Origin: CAZJOD01 sp964547525
Lineage (GTDB): Bacteria > Bacillota > Clostridia > JAAYHZ01
Length of the DNA stretch: 8,206 bases
NCBI GenBank assembly: GCA_964547525.1
Contig: CAZJOD010000161.1
Coordinates: 1 to 8,206 of the forward strand
Direction: 5' to 3'
In this document: one piece after another, positions 1 to 6,011 of the stretch
How positions within the stretch are numbered: position 1 is the stretch's first letter
Layout: each line of letters begins with the position of its first letter
Notes under the pieces: model-generated
The model's database searches: none
Told to the model about the DNA's origin: nothing
What the model saw: the letters and a program-made list of their open reading frames with translations, nothing else
Translations under genes and position numbers: made by a program

Positions 1-30
1 GCGTTTCCTGATTTTAATAGGGTCTATTTT

Positions 31-66
31 TTAGTTTGAAGTGTCGAAAACCCGTAACAATTCCAT
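31..66 (-). CDS. Possible 11-residue leader peptide (MELLRVFDTSN)
   Basis: On the minus strand a good ribosome binding site (GAGGTG, 73-78) stands six bases before ATG at 66-64. The frame reads MELLRVFDTSN and stops with TAA at 31-33. It lies about 120 bases downstream of a convincing leftward promoter and ends about 30 bases before the window edge. A short translated ORF at the head of an mRNA suggests a leader (attenuator) peptide, but the residues show no run of one amino acid. The ORF may also be chance, or the start of a gene broken by a frameshift. The true downstream gene is not visible. Confidence 0.3.
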   Translation of the reverse strand: MELLRVFDTSN

Positions 67-141
67 TATACACACCTCATTTAAGACAAAAGATCCTGTA
101 ATACCGGTCCTTTTATGACAAAAAGTTCTTTAAACACATAC

Positions 142-162
142 ATCGGTCTATATGACCGATGA
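142..162. promoter_or_regulatory. Palindrome in the leftward leader, operator or RNA hairpin
   Basis: CATCGGTC and GACCGATG form a perfect 8-bp inverted repeat around TATAT. It sits about 25-45 bases downstream of the predicted start of the leftward promoter (-10 at 195-200). Size and position fit a dimeric repressor operator that blocks early elongation, or a stem-loop in the 5' untranslated RNA. The repressor is not identified. Confidence 0.45.
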
Positions 163-194
163 AAATAGTTTAGAATGCATCATACCGAATTAAT

Positions 195-224
195 ATCATA
201 CAGTTATATTATATTACAAGTCAA
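195..224 (-). promoter_or_regulatory. Leftward sigma70-type promoter
   Basis: On the minus strand, TTGACT (-35, 219-224) is separated by 18 bases from TATGAT (-10, 195-200). Each differs from consensus by one base. Transcription would start near 187 and run off the left edge through the palindrome and the short ORF. Confidence 0.55.
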
Positions 225-247
225 CCAATTACAAGCGAAATTTCTTA

Positions 248-269
248 TATTATTTGACTATTATTTGAC
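248..269. repeat. Two tandem copies of an 11-bp repeat
   Basis: TATTATTTGAC occurs twice in perfect head-to-tail order (248-258 and 259-269), so the period is about one helical turn. It lies just upstream of the leftward promoter. Such spacing is used by some response regulators that bind direct repeats, but in AT-rich DNA it may be chance. Confidence 0.4.
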
Positions 270-502
270 GATTTGCACAAAATAAACACTGTATTTATTT
301 AAATTCATCATAAAACTTGGTTTTTTAAATGCAAATATAAAAAATGATATCATTATAGTGAAATAATCAAACAAGCATTGAACCTTAGTACCTTATGTCG
401 TGATATCGAAAATCCTAACCAAACCGGACTGATTTCAATGCCTGTTCACAATAATCGAGTTATTGCAATGAAATAATTAACAGATAAATAAAATTGAAAC
501 AT

Positions 503-531
503 TTTCAATATAAACAAACGTATGTTATAAT
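503..531 (+). promoter_or_regulatory. Extended -10 promoter of the FAD dehydrogenase gene
   Basis: TATAAT at 526-531 is preceded by TG at 523-524, an extended -10 element. Seventeen bases upstream is a weak -35 (TTTCAA, 503-508), as expected when the extended -10 compensates. Transcription would start near 538, about 24 bases before the chosen ATG. Confidence 0.6.
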
Positions 532-561
532 CAATGTGAATTACACGAAAGGTTGATTAAT

Positions 562-1953
562 ATGAATAATAGTTACGATGTAATAATAATCGGCTGCGGG
601 ACCGCAGGAATCATGGCCGGATATGAATTGCTAAAATTAAATCCAGGTATAAAATTACTTATGATAGATCGTGGAAATCCTATCGAAAAAAGAGTATGCC
701 CTGTTGTACAGGATAAAACAAAAAAATGTCTCGGATGTAAAACATGCAGTATTATGAACGGATTCGGTGGAGCAGGAGCTTTCTCCGACGGCAAATTTAA
801 TTTTACTACGGAATTCGGCGGATGGTTGGGTGATTATTTAAATAGAGATACCGTTATGGAATTAATTGAATATGTAGATAACGTAAATATGCAGTTCGGA
901 GCTACTGACAAACGTTATTCAACCATGTCGAAAGAAGCGCAATTTTTAGAAAAACTTGCTTTACAAAACGATTTGCACTTATTAAAGGCATCGGTTAAGC
1001 ATTTAGGAACCGAATTGAATATGGAAATATTAAAAAAACAGTTCAATTATTTATCCGACAAAACAGATATTCTATTAAATATTTCTATAGAAGAAATACA
1101 ACGCACTGAAGGTGGTTTCAAGCTGTTTTATAAAGATAAGACTTTAGAGTGCAAATATCTGATCGTAGCACCCGGACGTTCGGGAGCCGAATGGTTTTCA
1201 ACCCAATGTAAAAAGCTTGGGATCCAGCTTATTAACAATCAAGTTGACATAGGTGTCAGAGTGGAATTGCCTGCAAACGTTTTTAATCATATAACTGATG
1301 TTGTATATGAATCAAAATTACTGTACCGTACCAAACAATACGGGGATATGGTCAGGACCTTTTGTATGAATCCGAACGGTCATGTGGTTTCTGAAAATGT
1401 GGAAGGTATCGTTACTGTAAACGGACACAGTTATTCGGATCAATCGTTAGGAAGCGACAACACTAATTTTGCACTTCTGGTGAGTAACAAATTTACCTAT
1501 CCTTTTAATCAACCTTATCAATACGGTAAAAGAATAGCTTCTTTGTCAAATATGTTAGGTGGAGGAGTTCTAATTCAACGTTTTGGTGATCTCATTAAAG
1601 GAAGACGAACAAACGAACATCGTTTGGAGCAAAGCTTCACCAAACCGACATTGAATGCAACACCCGGAGATTTAAGCCTGGTACTAACAAAACGTCATTT
1701 GGACAATATAATAGAAATGATTTATGCTTTGGATAAAATCGCTCCCGGTACTGCTAATCACGATACTCTTTTATATGGTGTAGAGGTAAAATTTTATAGC
1801 GCTCGCTTAGAATTAAATAAAAATTTAGAAACAAAAATATCAAATTTATTCGCCATAGGAGACGGAGCCGGTATAACAAGAGGTCTTTCGCAAGCAGGTG
1901 CAAGCGGGATATATGCCGCAAGAGTAATATCCGATAGAATTCTAAAACAATAG
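562..1953 (+). CDS. FAD-dependent dehydrogenase (NAD(P)/FAD oxidoreductase, COG2509-like)
   Basis: A cytoplasmic flavoprotein of 463 residues. The N-terminus has a Rossmann dinucleotide-binding fold: VIIIGCGTAG gives GxGxxG at residues 11-16, and the acidic residue ending strand 2 is D36 (MIDRG). Four cysteines follow (C46, C56, C59, C62, the last three as CxxCxxC), then GFGGAGAFSDGK at 67-78. Near the C-terminus IGDGAG (432-437) and LSQAGASG form the second FAD-contacting segment. From memory this combination marks the uncharacterised FAD-dependent dehydrogenases of COG2509, whose substrate is unknown. The ATG at 562 is chosen because GAAAGG (547-552) lies nine bases upstream; an in-frame TTG at 553 abuts that site and is unlikely. 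The lactonase gene follows 60 bases later. The cysteines could bind a metal or Fe-S cluster, which is inference. Confidence 0.85.
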   Translation: MNNSYDVIIIGCGTAGIMAGYELLKLNPGIKLLMIDRGNPIEKRVCPVVQDKTKKCLGCKTCSIMNGFGGAGAFSDGKFNFTTEFGGWLGDYLNRDTVMELIEYVDNVNMQFGATDKRYSTMSKEAQFLEKLALQNDLHLLKASVKHLGTELNMEILKKQFNYLSDKTDILLNISIEEIQRTEGGFKLFYKDKTLECKYLIVAPGRSGAEWFSTQCKKLGIQLINNQVDIGVRVELPANVFNHITDVVYESKLLYRTKQYGDMVRTFCMNPNGHVVSENVEGIVTVNGHSYSDQSLGSDNTNFALLVSNKFTYPFNQPYQYGKRIASLSNMLGGGVLIQRFGDLIKGRRTNEHRLEQSFTKPTLNATPGDLSLVLTKRHLDNIIEMIYALDKIAPGTANHDTLLYGVEVKFYSARLELNKNLETKISNLFAIGDGAGITRGLSQAGASGIYAARVISDRILKQ

Positions 1954-1959
1954 AGCTTT

Positions 1960-1988
1960 AGACTGCTTCAAACATAGCAGGCTTTTTT
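1960..1988 (+). terminator. Weak intrinsic terminator-like hairpin between the two genes
   Basis: AGACTGCT (1960-1967) pairs with AGCAGGCT (1976-1983) with one mismatch around an eight-base loop, and the T run reaches 1988. It begins seven bases after the dehydrogenase stop. The stem is short, so partial read-through into the lactonase gene is likely. No clear separate promoter was found for the lactonase. Confidence 0.45.
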
Positions 1989-2013
1989 AATTTATTAAAG
2001 GTGGTGCATTAAA

Positions 2014-3048
2014 ATGTATTTTTATGTGGGTACATACGGAAACTCAATTTATCTTATGGATTTATCGATTGAAACCGGTGCCGTAAGAACGATCGGTACA
2101 ACAAACGGTTTAATCAAACCGTCGTACCAAGCTATTTCAAAAGATAACAAATATTTATACACTGTTAACGAATCCGGAAACGGTCTTGGCGGTGTCAGCG
2201 TCTTTGAAATAACCGGCGATTTAAGCTTGAGGTTAATTAATTCACAACCGGCAAAGGGTCCGGGTCCTTGCCATATCAGTGTCAGCGAATGTGGAAAATT
2301 TCTTCTGGCAGCAGGATATGCCGACGGCTCGATATCCGTATATCCGATTCTAAAAGACAGATCCTTAGGAGAGTTGTGTCATATAATATATCATGAAGGT
2401 AAAAGTGTGAACACAAAAAGACAAAACGAACCTCACGCTCATTGCGTTAAACAACTTCCCGGTACCGATTTTGTATATGTAACGGATTTGGGTACCGACA
2501 AAATTAACATATACAGATTAAAAGACGGTTTATTACTGCAAAACAATCCGTCTTATGTAAAAATACATCCCGGAGCCGGTCCCAGGCATCTACTATTTGA
2601 ATCGGAAAATAAATACACATATTTGATTAATGAAGTGGATAATACCGTTACTGTTTTAAGAACAGATATACATACGGGAGCTTTGACCGTTTTACAAGAT
2701 ATATCTACTATTCCTGAACAATACGAAGATATTACATGGTGTTCGGCCATTCGAATCTCGGCGGACGAACGTTTCATATACGCGTCAAACAGAGGGCACG
2801 ACAGTATCACAGTTTTTTCAAGAAATCGTTCTTCGGGTTTACTTACTTTCAATGGCTTTGTACCTTCCATAGGAAACTGGCCAAGAGATTTTAATATAGA
2901 CAACCAGGGGAAGTATCTTGTTGTAACAAACGAACATAGTGATTCTTTATATACTTTTACAATAAACTCCGAAACAGGCTTAGGGGAATATACAGGTTAT
3001 AGCGCTTCAATTGAAAAACCGGCGTGCGTAACATTTTTAAACATATAA
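2014..3048 (+). CDS. Lactonase family protein, 6-phosphogluconolactonase-like (beta-propeller)
   Basis: 344 residues, close to the usual length of the seven-bladed-propeller lactonases (E. coli Pgl/YbhE, B. subtilis YkgB; PF10282). These hydrolyse 6-phosphogluconolactone to 6-phosphogluconate in the oxidative pentose phosphate pathway. Family landmarks seen: N-terminal YVGTYGNSIY, blade repeats such as ISKDNKYLYTVNE (41-53), GPGPCHISVSECGKFLLAA (82-100), NEPHAHC (138-144), PGAGPRHLLF (186-195), ISADERFIYASNRGHDSITVF (248-268, given here as a region) and WPRDFNIDNQGKYLVVTNE (289-307). There is no signal peptide, so it is cytoplasmic. AAAGGTGGT (1997-2005) lies eight bases before ATG. It probably shares a transcript with the flavoprotein upstream. 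The fold is certain; some members act on other lactones, so the exact substrate is inferred. Confidence 0.85.
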   Translation: MYFYVGTYGNSIYLMDLSIETGAVRTIGTTNGLIKPSYQAISKDNKYLYTVNESGNGLGGVSVFEITGDLSLRLINSQPAKGPGPCHISVSECGKFLLAAGYADGSISVYPILKDRSLGELCHIIYHEGKSVNTKRQNEPHAHCVKQLPGTDFVYVTDLGTDKINIYRLKDGLLLQNNPSYVKIHPGAGPRHLLFESENKYTYLINEVDNTVTVLRTDIHTGALTVLQDISTIPEQYEDITWCSAIRISADERFIYASNRGHDSITVFSRNRSSGLLTFNGFVPSIGNWPRDFNIDNQGKYLVVTNEHSDSLYTFTINSETGLGEYTGYSASIEKPACVTFLNI

Positions 3049-3106
3049 ATTTCCCATCGGTTAATCTATTGAATTAATTATAAGTATAGAAAACAATTCA
3101 CAGAAC

Positions 3107-3152
3107 AAAAAACGAGGGTGACTTTTTCAAGATTTATTAAACACCCTCGTTT
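3107..3152 (-). terminator. Bidirectional intrinsic terminator between convergent genes
   Basis: AAACGAGGGTG (3110-3120) and CACCCTCGTTT (3142-3152) form a perfect 11-bp stem with a 21-base loop. Read on the minus strand it follows the gpmI stop (3163) by ten bases and ends in a run of Ts (complement of 3107-3112), so it is a clear gpmI terminator. Read on the plus strand it lies about 60 bases after the lactonase stop, with a poorer T run, and probably serves that transcript too. Confidence 0.8.
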
Positions 3153-3162
3153 AAAATTTTGT

Positions 3163-4800
3163 CTATTTTATTTTAATCATACTGTCATCCCATTGATCCG
3201 GTTTTTCATACCCTAGTAAGTTTAATACGGTTGCGGCTAAATTTGACAGTCCGTATTCACCCGGTACAACATCATATTGCTTTAATTTATTGTTGTCGTA
3301 TATAATGCACGGAACTTTATTTAAAGTATGACTTGTCTTTGCTTTGAAGGAGCCGTCCTTATTCTTTTTGGGGGTTCCGTCCTTATCGGTTTCATACATT
3401 TCATCGGCATTTCCATGGTCGGCGGTAATAATGGCAATCCCGCCCAATTGGTCTATAACCGGCAGAATTCTTCCCAGACATAGATCAACAGCTTCAACCC
3501 CGATTATTGTCGCTTGTAAATTACCGGTATGTCCTACCATATCACCGTTTGGGAAGTTTACCCTGGCAAACCTGTATTGGGAACTTTTTAATTCTTTTAT
3601 CAATCTATCGGTTATAAGTGCCGATTGCATCCACGGTCTTTGCTCAAAGGGTATAATATCGGAAGGTATCTCGATATAATTTTCATATTGTTCATTAAAT
3701 TTACCACTTCTGTTTCCGTTCCAGAAATAAGACACATGACCGTATTTTTGAGTCTCGGAAATTGCAAGCTGTGGTAAATTCTCAGCAGCTAAATACTCTC
3801 CCATTGTATTCTTTATTTTGGGAGGACTAACCAAATATCTTGAGGGAATATTTAAATCTCCGTCATATTGAAGCATACCGGCATAAACTACACTCGGAAA
3901 ACGTTTCCTGTTAAATATATTAAAGTCGGTCTCTTCAAATGCACGGCTGATTTCAATTGCACGGTCACCTCTAAAATTAAAAAATATTACACTGTCGTTA
4001 TCTTGTATGGTTCCCACAGGAACACCCTCTTTTTGTATTACGAAAGGAGGCAAATCCTGATCTATTACGTTGGTTTCATCCCTATATGTTTCAATGGCTT
4101 CCTTTGCGTTTGAAAACGTTCTTCCTTCACCCAAAACATGAGTCTTCCATCCTTTTTCCACCATAGACCAATTGGCTTCATACCTGTCCATAGTTATATT
4201 CATACGCCCGCCACCGGATGCAATTATCGCATTAAAATCACAGTCGTTAACGCTATTGAGAAAATCTTCAAACGGTTCTACATAATCTAGAGCCGACCGC
4301 TCACCCACATCACGTCCGTCAAGTAGAATATGGATTCTAACTTGTGTTATTCCGTCTTTTTTTGCCTGCAAAATCATCTCTTTCAAGTGACTTATATTTG
4401 AATGAACATTTCCATCGGAAAACAGTCCCAAAAAGTGTAGAACGGATTTATGCTTTAAACAATTTGTACTTATTTCCCTCCAACCTTTATCTTTGAACAT
4501 ATCTTTGCTTTCTATGGCTTTATTAACAAGCTTGGCACCTTGACTGTAAACACTACCGGCACCTATCGCATTATGCGCAACTTCAGAGTTTCCCATATCT
4601 TCATCACTCGGCAGTCCGACAGCCATCCCATGTGCCTTTAGCTCTAAATACGGATAATTTTTCATTAAAGAGTCCAAATTAGGTGTATTCGCCAGATAGA
4701 CCGCATTTCCCGAATTAGGCCCGGAAATTCCGATTCCATCCATTATTATCATTAAAACAGGCCCTTTGCAAGGCTTATAATCGTCTATTTTTTTTAGCAT
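3163..4800 (-). CDS. gpmI: 2,3-bisphosphoglycerate-independent phosphoglycerate mutase
   Basis: A glycolytic and gluconeogenic enzyme that interconverts 3- and 2-phosphoglycerate through a phosphoserine intermediate; Mn-dependent, alkaline phosphatase superfamily. All catalytic residues are visible: D21 (IIMDGIG), nucleophile S72 (GNSEVAH), H133 (SDGNVHS), DGRD at 161-164, GGGRMNITMDRY at 196-207, D420 and H424 (NGDMVGHTG), DHGN at 461-464 and H491 (SHT). The 545 residues exceed the usual ~510 of Bacillus and E. coli enzymes. Segments such as YAGMLQYDGDL, SRYLVSPP and SYFWNGNRSGKF resemble the longer plant and trypanosomatid class. NSEVAH has Ala where Gly is usual. GGAGG (4810-4814) lies nine bases before ATG. 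It is a single-gene unit, convergent with the lactonase. Confidence 0.95.
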   Translation of the reverse strand: MLKKIDDYKPCKGPVLMIIMDGIGISGPNSGNAVYLANTPNLDSLMKNYPYLELKAHGMAVGLPSDEDMGNSEVAHNAIGAGSVYSQGAKLVNKAIESKDMFKDKGWREISTNCLKHKSVLHFLGLFSDGNVHSNISHLKEMILQAKKDGITQVRIHILLDGRDVGERSALDYVEPFEDFLNSVNDCDFNAIIASGGGRMNITMDRYEANWSMVEKGWKTHVLGEGRTFSNAKEAIETYRDETNVIDQDLPPFVIQKEGVPVGTIQDNDSVIFFNFRGDRAIEISRAFEETDFNIFNRKRFPSVVYAGMLQYDGDLNIPSRYLVSPPKIKNTMGEYLAAENLPQLAISETQKYGHVSYFWNGNRSGKFNEQYENYIEIPSDIIPFEQRPWMQSALITDRLIKELKSSQYRFARVNFPNGDMVGHTGNLQATIIGVEAVDLCLGRILPVIDQLGGIAIITADHGNADEMYETDKDGTPKKNKDGSFKAKTSHTLNKVPCIIYDNNKLKQYDVVPGEYGLSNLAATVLNLLGYEKPDQWDDSMIKIK

Positions 4801-4861
4801 TTAGTTTTTCCTCCGTTTATCTATTACCGAATAAGATTTCCTTTAAGTATCGCTTTAACAT

Positions 4862-4889
4862 ATTTTATCACAAATGCTGTGAAATACAA
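4862..4889 (-). promoter_or_regulatory. Candidate gpmI promoter with a palindrome in its spacer
   Basis: On the minus strand TTGTAT (-35, 4884-4889) is 16 bases from TAAAAT (-10, 4862-4867), about 60 bases before the gpmI start. The spacer is filled by an inverted repeat, TCACA (4868-4872) and TGTGA (4878-4882) five bases apart, where a bound repressor could occlude polymerase. The -35 is weak and the arms are short, so the operator is tentative. Confidence 0.35.
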
Positions 4890-4974
4890 CAAAAAACCAT
4901 ATTGAAACTTAGAGTAAAGAATTTTTTTATCAATATTGCTAACATTTGGTGTTGTCGGTCGAACTACCTTTCAC

Positions 4975-5003
4975 TTGACATAACCCATATCGCTTGGTAT
5001 AAT
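4975..5003 (+). promoter_or_regulatory. Perfect-consensus sigma70/SigA promoter
   Basis: TTGACA (4975-4980), exactly 17 bases, then TATAAT (4998-5003): full consensus in both hexamers and spacing. Transcription would start near 5010. No intact gene follows. The first downstream feature is the solute-binding-protein remnant at 5229-5369, then two terminators. It is likely the surviving promoter of that lost gene, or the promoter of a non-coding RNA. Confidence 0.75.
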
Positions 5004-5213
5004 TTAAACATATTTAATTATTAAGATATACATAGCAACAAGAAATAGTTATATAAATCATAGCATTATAATAGACGTTTTGACATTTGTTATTTAACTT
5101 TTTTTATTCATACCTCTCACTTAAATATAACTAATGAATTGTTATCCGTATCATGATAATTATTAATCGGAGAGCTGTAAATCCGTTACATTGCAATCCG
5201 TAACATATTTAAT
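5004..5213 (+). other. Untranslated stretch downstream of the consensus promoter
   Basis: About 200 AT-rich bases with no ORF of note. There is a second TTGACA near 5079-5084 without a good -10, and a 10-bp palindrome TATCATGATA (5149-5158). AATCCGTTACAT (5180-5191) recurs as AATCCGTAACAT (5195-5206). GTTAC and GTAAC (5185-5189, 5200-5204) could form a small hairpin. It would be the 5' leader of the remnant transcript. No known riboswitch or RNA family is recognised. Confidence 0.35.
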
Positions 5214-5228
5214 AAAGGAAGGCTATGG

Positions 5229-5369
5229 ATGTCGTCATAGGAAAATCTCTTTTCCGAGTTTTTATGAAATCATTCGGTTAAACGGATTTGTGAGACATGC
5301 TTAGAAGGTTATTATGAAAGTTTCAAATAACATAAACAAACCTATCTCGTTTAACCTGATATTTTGTAA
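5229..5369 (+). pseudogene. Deleted, frameshifted remnant of a solute-binding lipoprotein gene
   Basis: Positions 5254-5285 align with 6282-6312 of the intact binding-protein gene at 27 of 31 ungapped columns with one extra T. Similarity continues at lower identity to about 5324. Restoring the frame gives ENLFSEF-YEI-IRLNGF against EANPFAEFYEISWLTGF, then after a shift CETCLEGYYESF against CDTYEEGAWDEL (intact residues 84-95). A second block before the stop (CAAACCT at 5337-5343, CCTGAT at 5355-5360, TAA at 5367-5369) is collinear with the last codons of the intact gene (7906-7936). AAAGGAAGG (5214-5222) precedes ATG at 5229. The signal peptide, Thr linker and nearly all of the core are missing. 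The central block is well supported; the 5' and 3' ends are tentative. An 18-codon ORF from ATG 5225 crosses it and may be fortuitous. Confidence 0.6.
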
Positions 5370-5404
5370 AAGCCTAAAACATTTATGTCTACGGGCTTTT
5401 ATTT
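5367..5404 (+). terminator. Hairpin ending the remnant transcript
   Basis: TAAAAGCC (5367-5374) pairs perfectly with GGCTTTTA (5394-5401), followed by TTT. The 19-base loop holds a small ACAT/ATGT stem. It overlaps the TAA that aligns with the end of the intact binding-protein gene, so it may be the original terminator of the lost gene. The interrupted T run makes it modest in strength. Confidence 0.5.
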
Positions 5405-5446
5405 GATATTTTATAGCTATTCACTTACATTATAGGTCCTTGTCAC

Positions 5447-5477
5447 AAAGAGCGGTAATTAATTTACCGCTCTTTTT
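5447..5477 (+). terminator. Strong intrinsic terminator
   Basis: AAAGAGCGGTAA (5447-5458) and TTACCGCTCTTT (5464-5475) form a perfect 12-bp stem with a five-base loop, and the T run extends to 5477. It would stop any transcript from the consensus promoter at 4975 that passes the first hairpin. The tandem repeat begins four bases later. Confidence 0.75.
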
Positions 5478-5480
5478 CAT

Positions 5481-5681
5481 GAGTTAGGATAAATTTTTTG
5501 AAAAACTTGTTTTGAAAAAAAATTTACGCCGGTCCGAGGCCGCTCGATGCGGTCTCGGGCTTGAGTTAGGATAAATTTTTTGAAAAACTTGTTTTGAAAA
5601 AAAATTTACGCCGGTCCGAGGCCGCTCGATGCGGTCTCGGGCTTGAGTTAGGATAAATTTTTTGGAACTTGCTTTTGAAAA
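5481..5681. repeat. 82-bp tandem repeat with GC-rich hairpin, 2.4 copies
   Basis: Copies at 5481-5562 and 5563-5644 are identical; a partial, diverged third copy covers 5645-5681. Each full unit starts GAGTTAGGAT and has two symmetrical parts. The first is an AT-rich palindrome (TAAATTTTTT at 5490-5499 against AAAAAATTTA at 5517-5526, with AAAAC/GTTTT inside). The second is a GC-rich stem (CCGAGGCCGC, 5534-5543, against GCGGTCTCGG, 5549-5558, one G-T pair, loop TCGAT). The GC-rich stem stands out against AT-rich surroundings. Minus-strand ORFs over it are artefacts: 82 is not a multiple of three, so copies are read in different frames. It is probably a dispersed intergenic element (REP- or MITE-like); the family is not identified. 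Confidence 0.9.
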
Positions 5682-5886
5682 TGCGATGCACAGTAAATTC
5701 ATTATATGCTTTGTCACCTATATACAATTCTATAATATGCAGCTCATATATATATAATTTTAAGTCACTTAATATTAATAATAATGTAAGATACCTGTGA
5801 CTATAGGAATTTTGTTCCTTTTTCATACATTATTTATTACTATAGTATATCGGTGTAATATGTTTGTAATAATATTTTTAAATTCC
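5682..5886. other. AT-rich spacer with no recognised feature
   Basis: No gene, RNA or promoter of quality is seen. A very weak hairpin (AGGAA 5805-5809, TTCCT 5815-5819, then Ts) resembles a terminator but has only five base pairs. A 61-codon GTG-started plus-strand frame (5797-5982) lacks a ribosome binding site and has the Ile/Phe/Tyr-rich composition expected from translated AT-rich DNA. Confidence 0.5.
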
Positions 5887-5915
5887 TTGACATCACTTCT
5901 ATATTTTGCTATTAT
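5887..5915 (+). promoter_or_regulatory. Promoter of the solute-binding-protein gene
   Basis: TTGACA (5887-5892), 17 bases, then TATTAT (5910-5915), with TG at 5907-5908 giving an extended -10. Transcription would start near 5922, leaving an unusually long leader of about 145 bases before the ATG at 6068. Confidence 0.65.
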
Positions 5916-6011
5916 ACATGTGTCCATTATATGTATGCAGCGTTATTTAATGGATTACTATATGAGCAATGCAATACTATAAATAGATTATTAATCTTTA
6001 TTAAATATGGA

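Larger units (their letters stand above)
1..561. other. Intergenic region with divergent regulatory signals
   Basis: No credible protein gene longer than a leader peptide lies here. The left third carries a leftward promoter (195-224), a palindrome (142-162) and a short leader ORF (31-66), all pointing to a gene beyond the left edge. The middle (about 225-480) is very AT-rich, with an 11-bp tandem repeat at 248-269 and a 12-bp palindrome at 343-354. The right end carries the extended -10 promoter of the FAD-dependent dehydrogenase gene. No RNA gene is recognised. Confidence 0.6.

Noticed and set aside
375..441. Inverted repeat GCATTGAA / TTCAATGC
   Set aside because: Eight base pairs over a 51-base separation in AT-rich DNA is weak and has no supporting signal.
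553..561. TTG start at 553 for the FAD dehydrogenase
   Set aside because: It directly abuts the ribosome binding site at 547-552; ATG at 562 has correct spacing.
5179..5289. Long-range stem AAATCCGTT (5179-5187) with AACGGATTT (5281-5289) as a structured RNA
   Set aside because: One 9-bp match across about 90 bases is expected by chance at this length, and no 6S, tmRNA, RNase P or riboswitch core was recognised.
5481..5681. CRISPR array
   Set aside because: The units are contiguous 82-bp tandem copies with no variable spacers between short repeats.
5484..5826. Two overlapping minus-strand ORFs (77 and 86 codons) over the tandem repeat
   Set aside because: They are translations of the 82-bp repeat in different frames, lack ribosome binding sites and have no protein-like features.
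5797..5982. 61-codon plus-strand ORF rich in Ile, Phe and Tyr
   Set aside because: It has a GTG start with no Shine-Dalgarno site, overlaps the promoter of the binding-protein gene, and has the composition of translated AT-rich DNA.
5953..5982. GGATTACTATATGAGC resembling the start region of the binding-protein gene, as a second remnant
   Set aside because: The similarity covers only about ten bases around a start-like ATG, and the frame ends after six codons, so chance is the simpler explanation.
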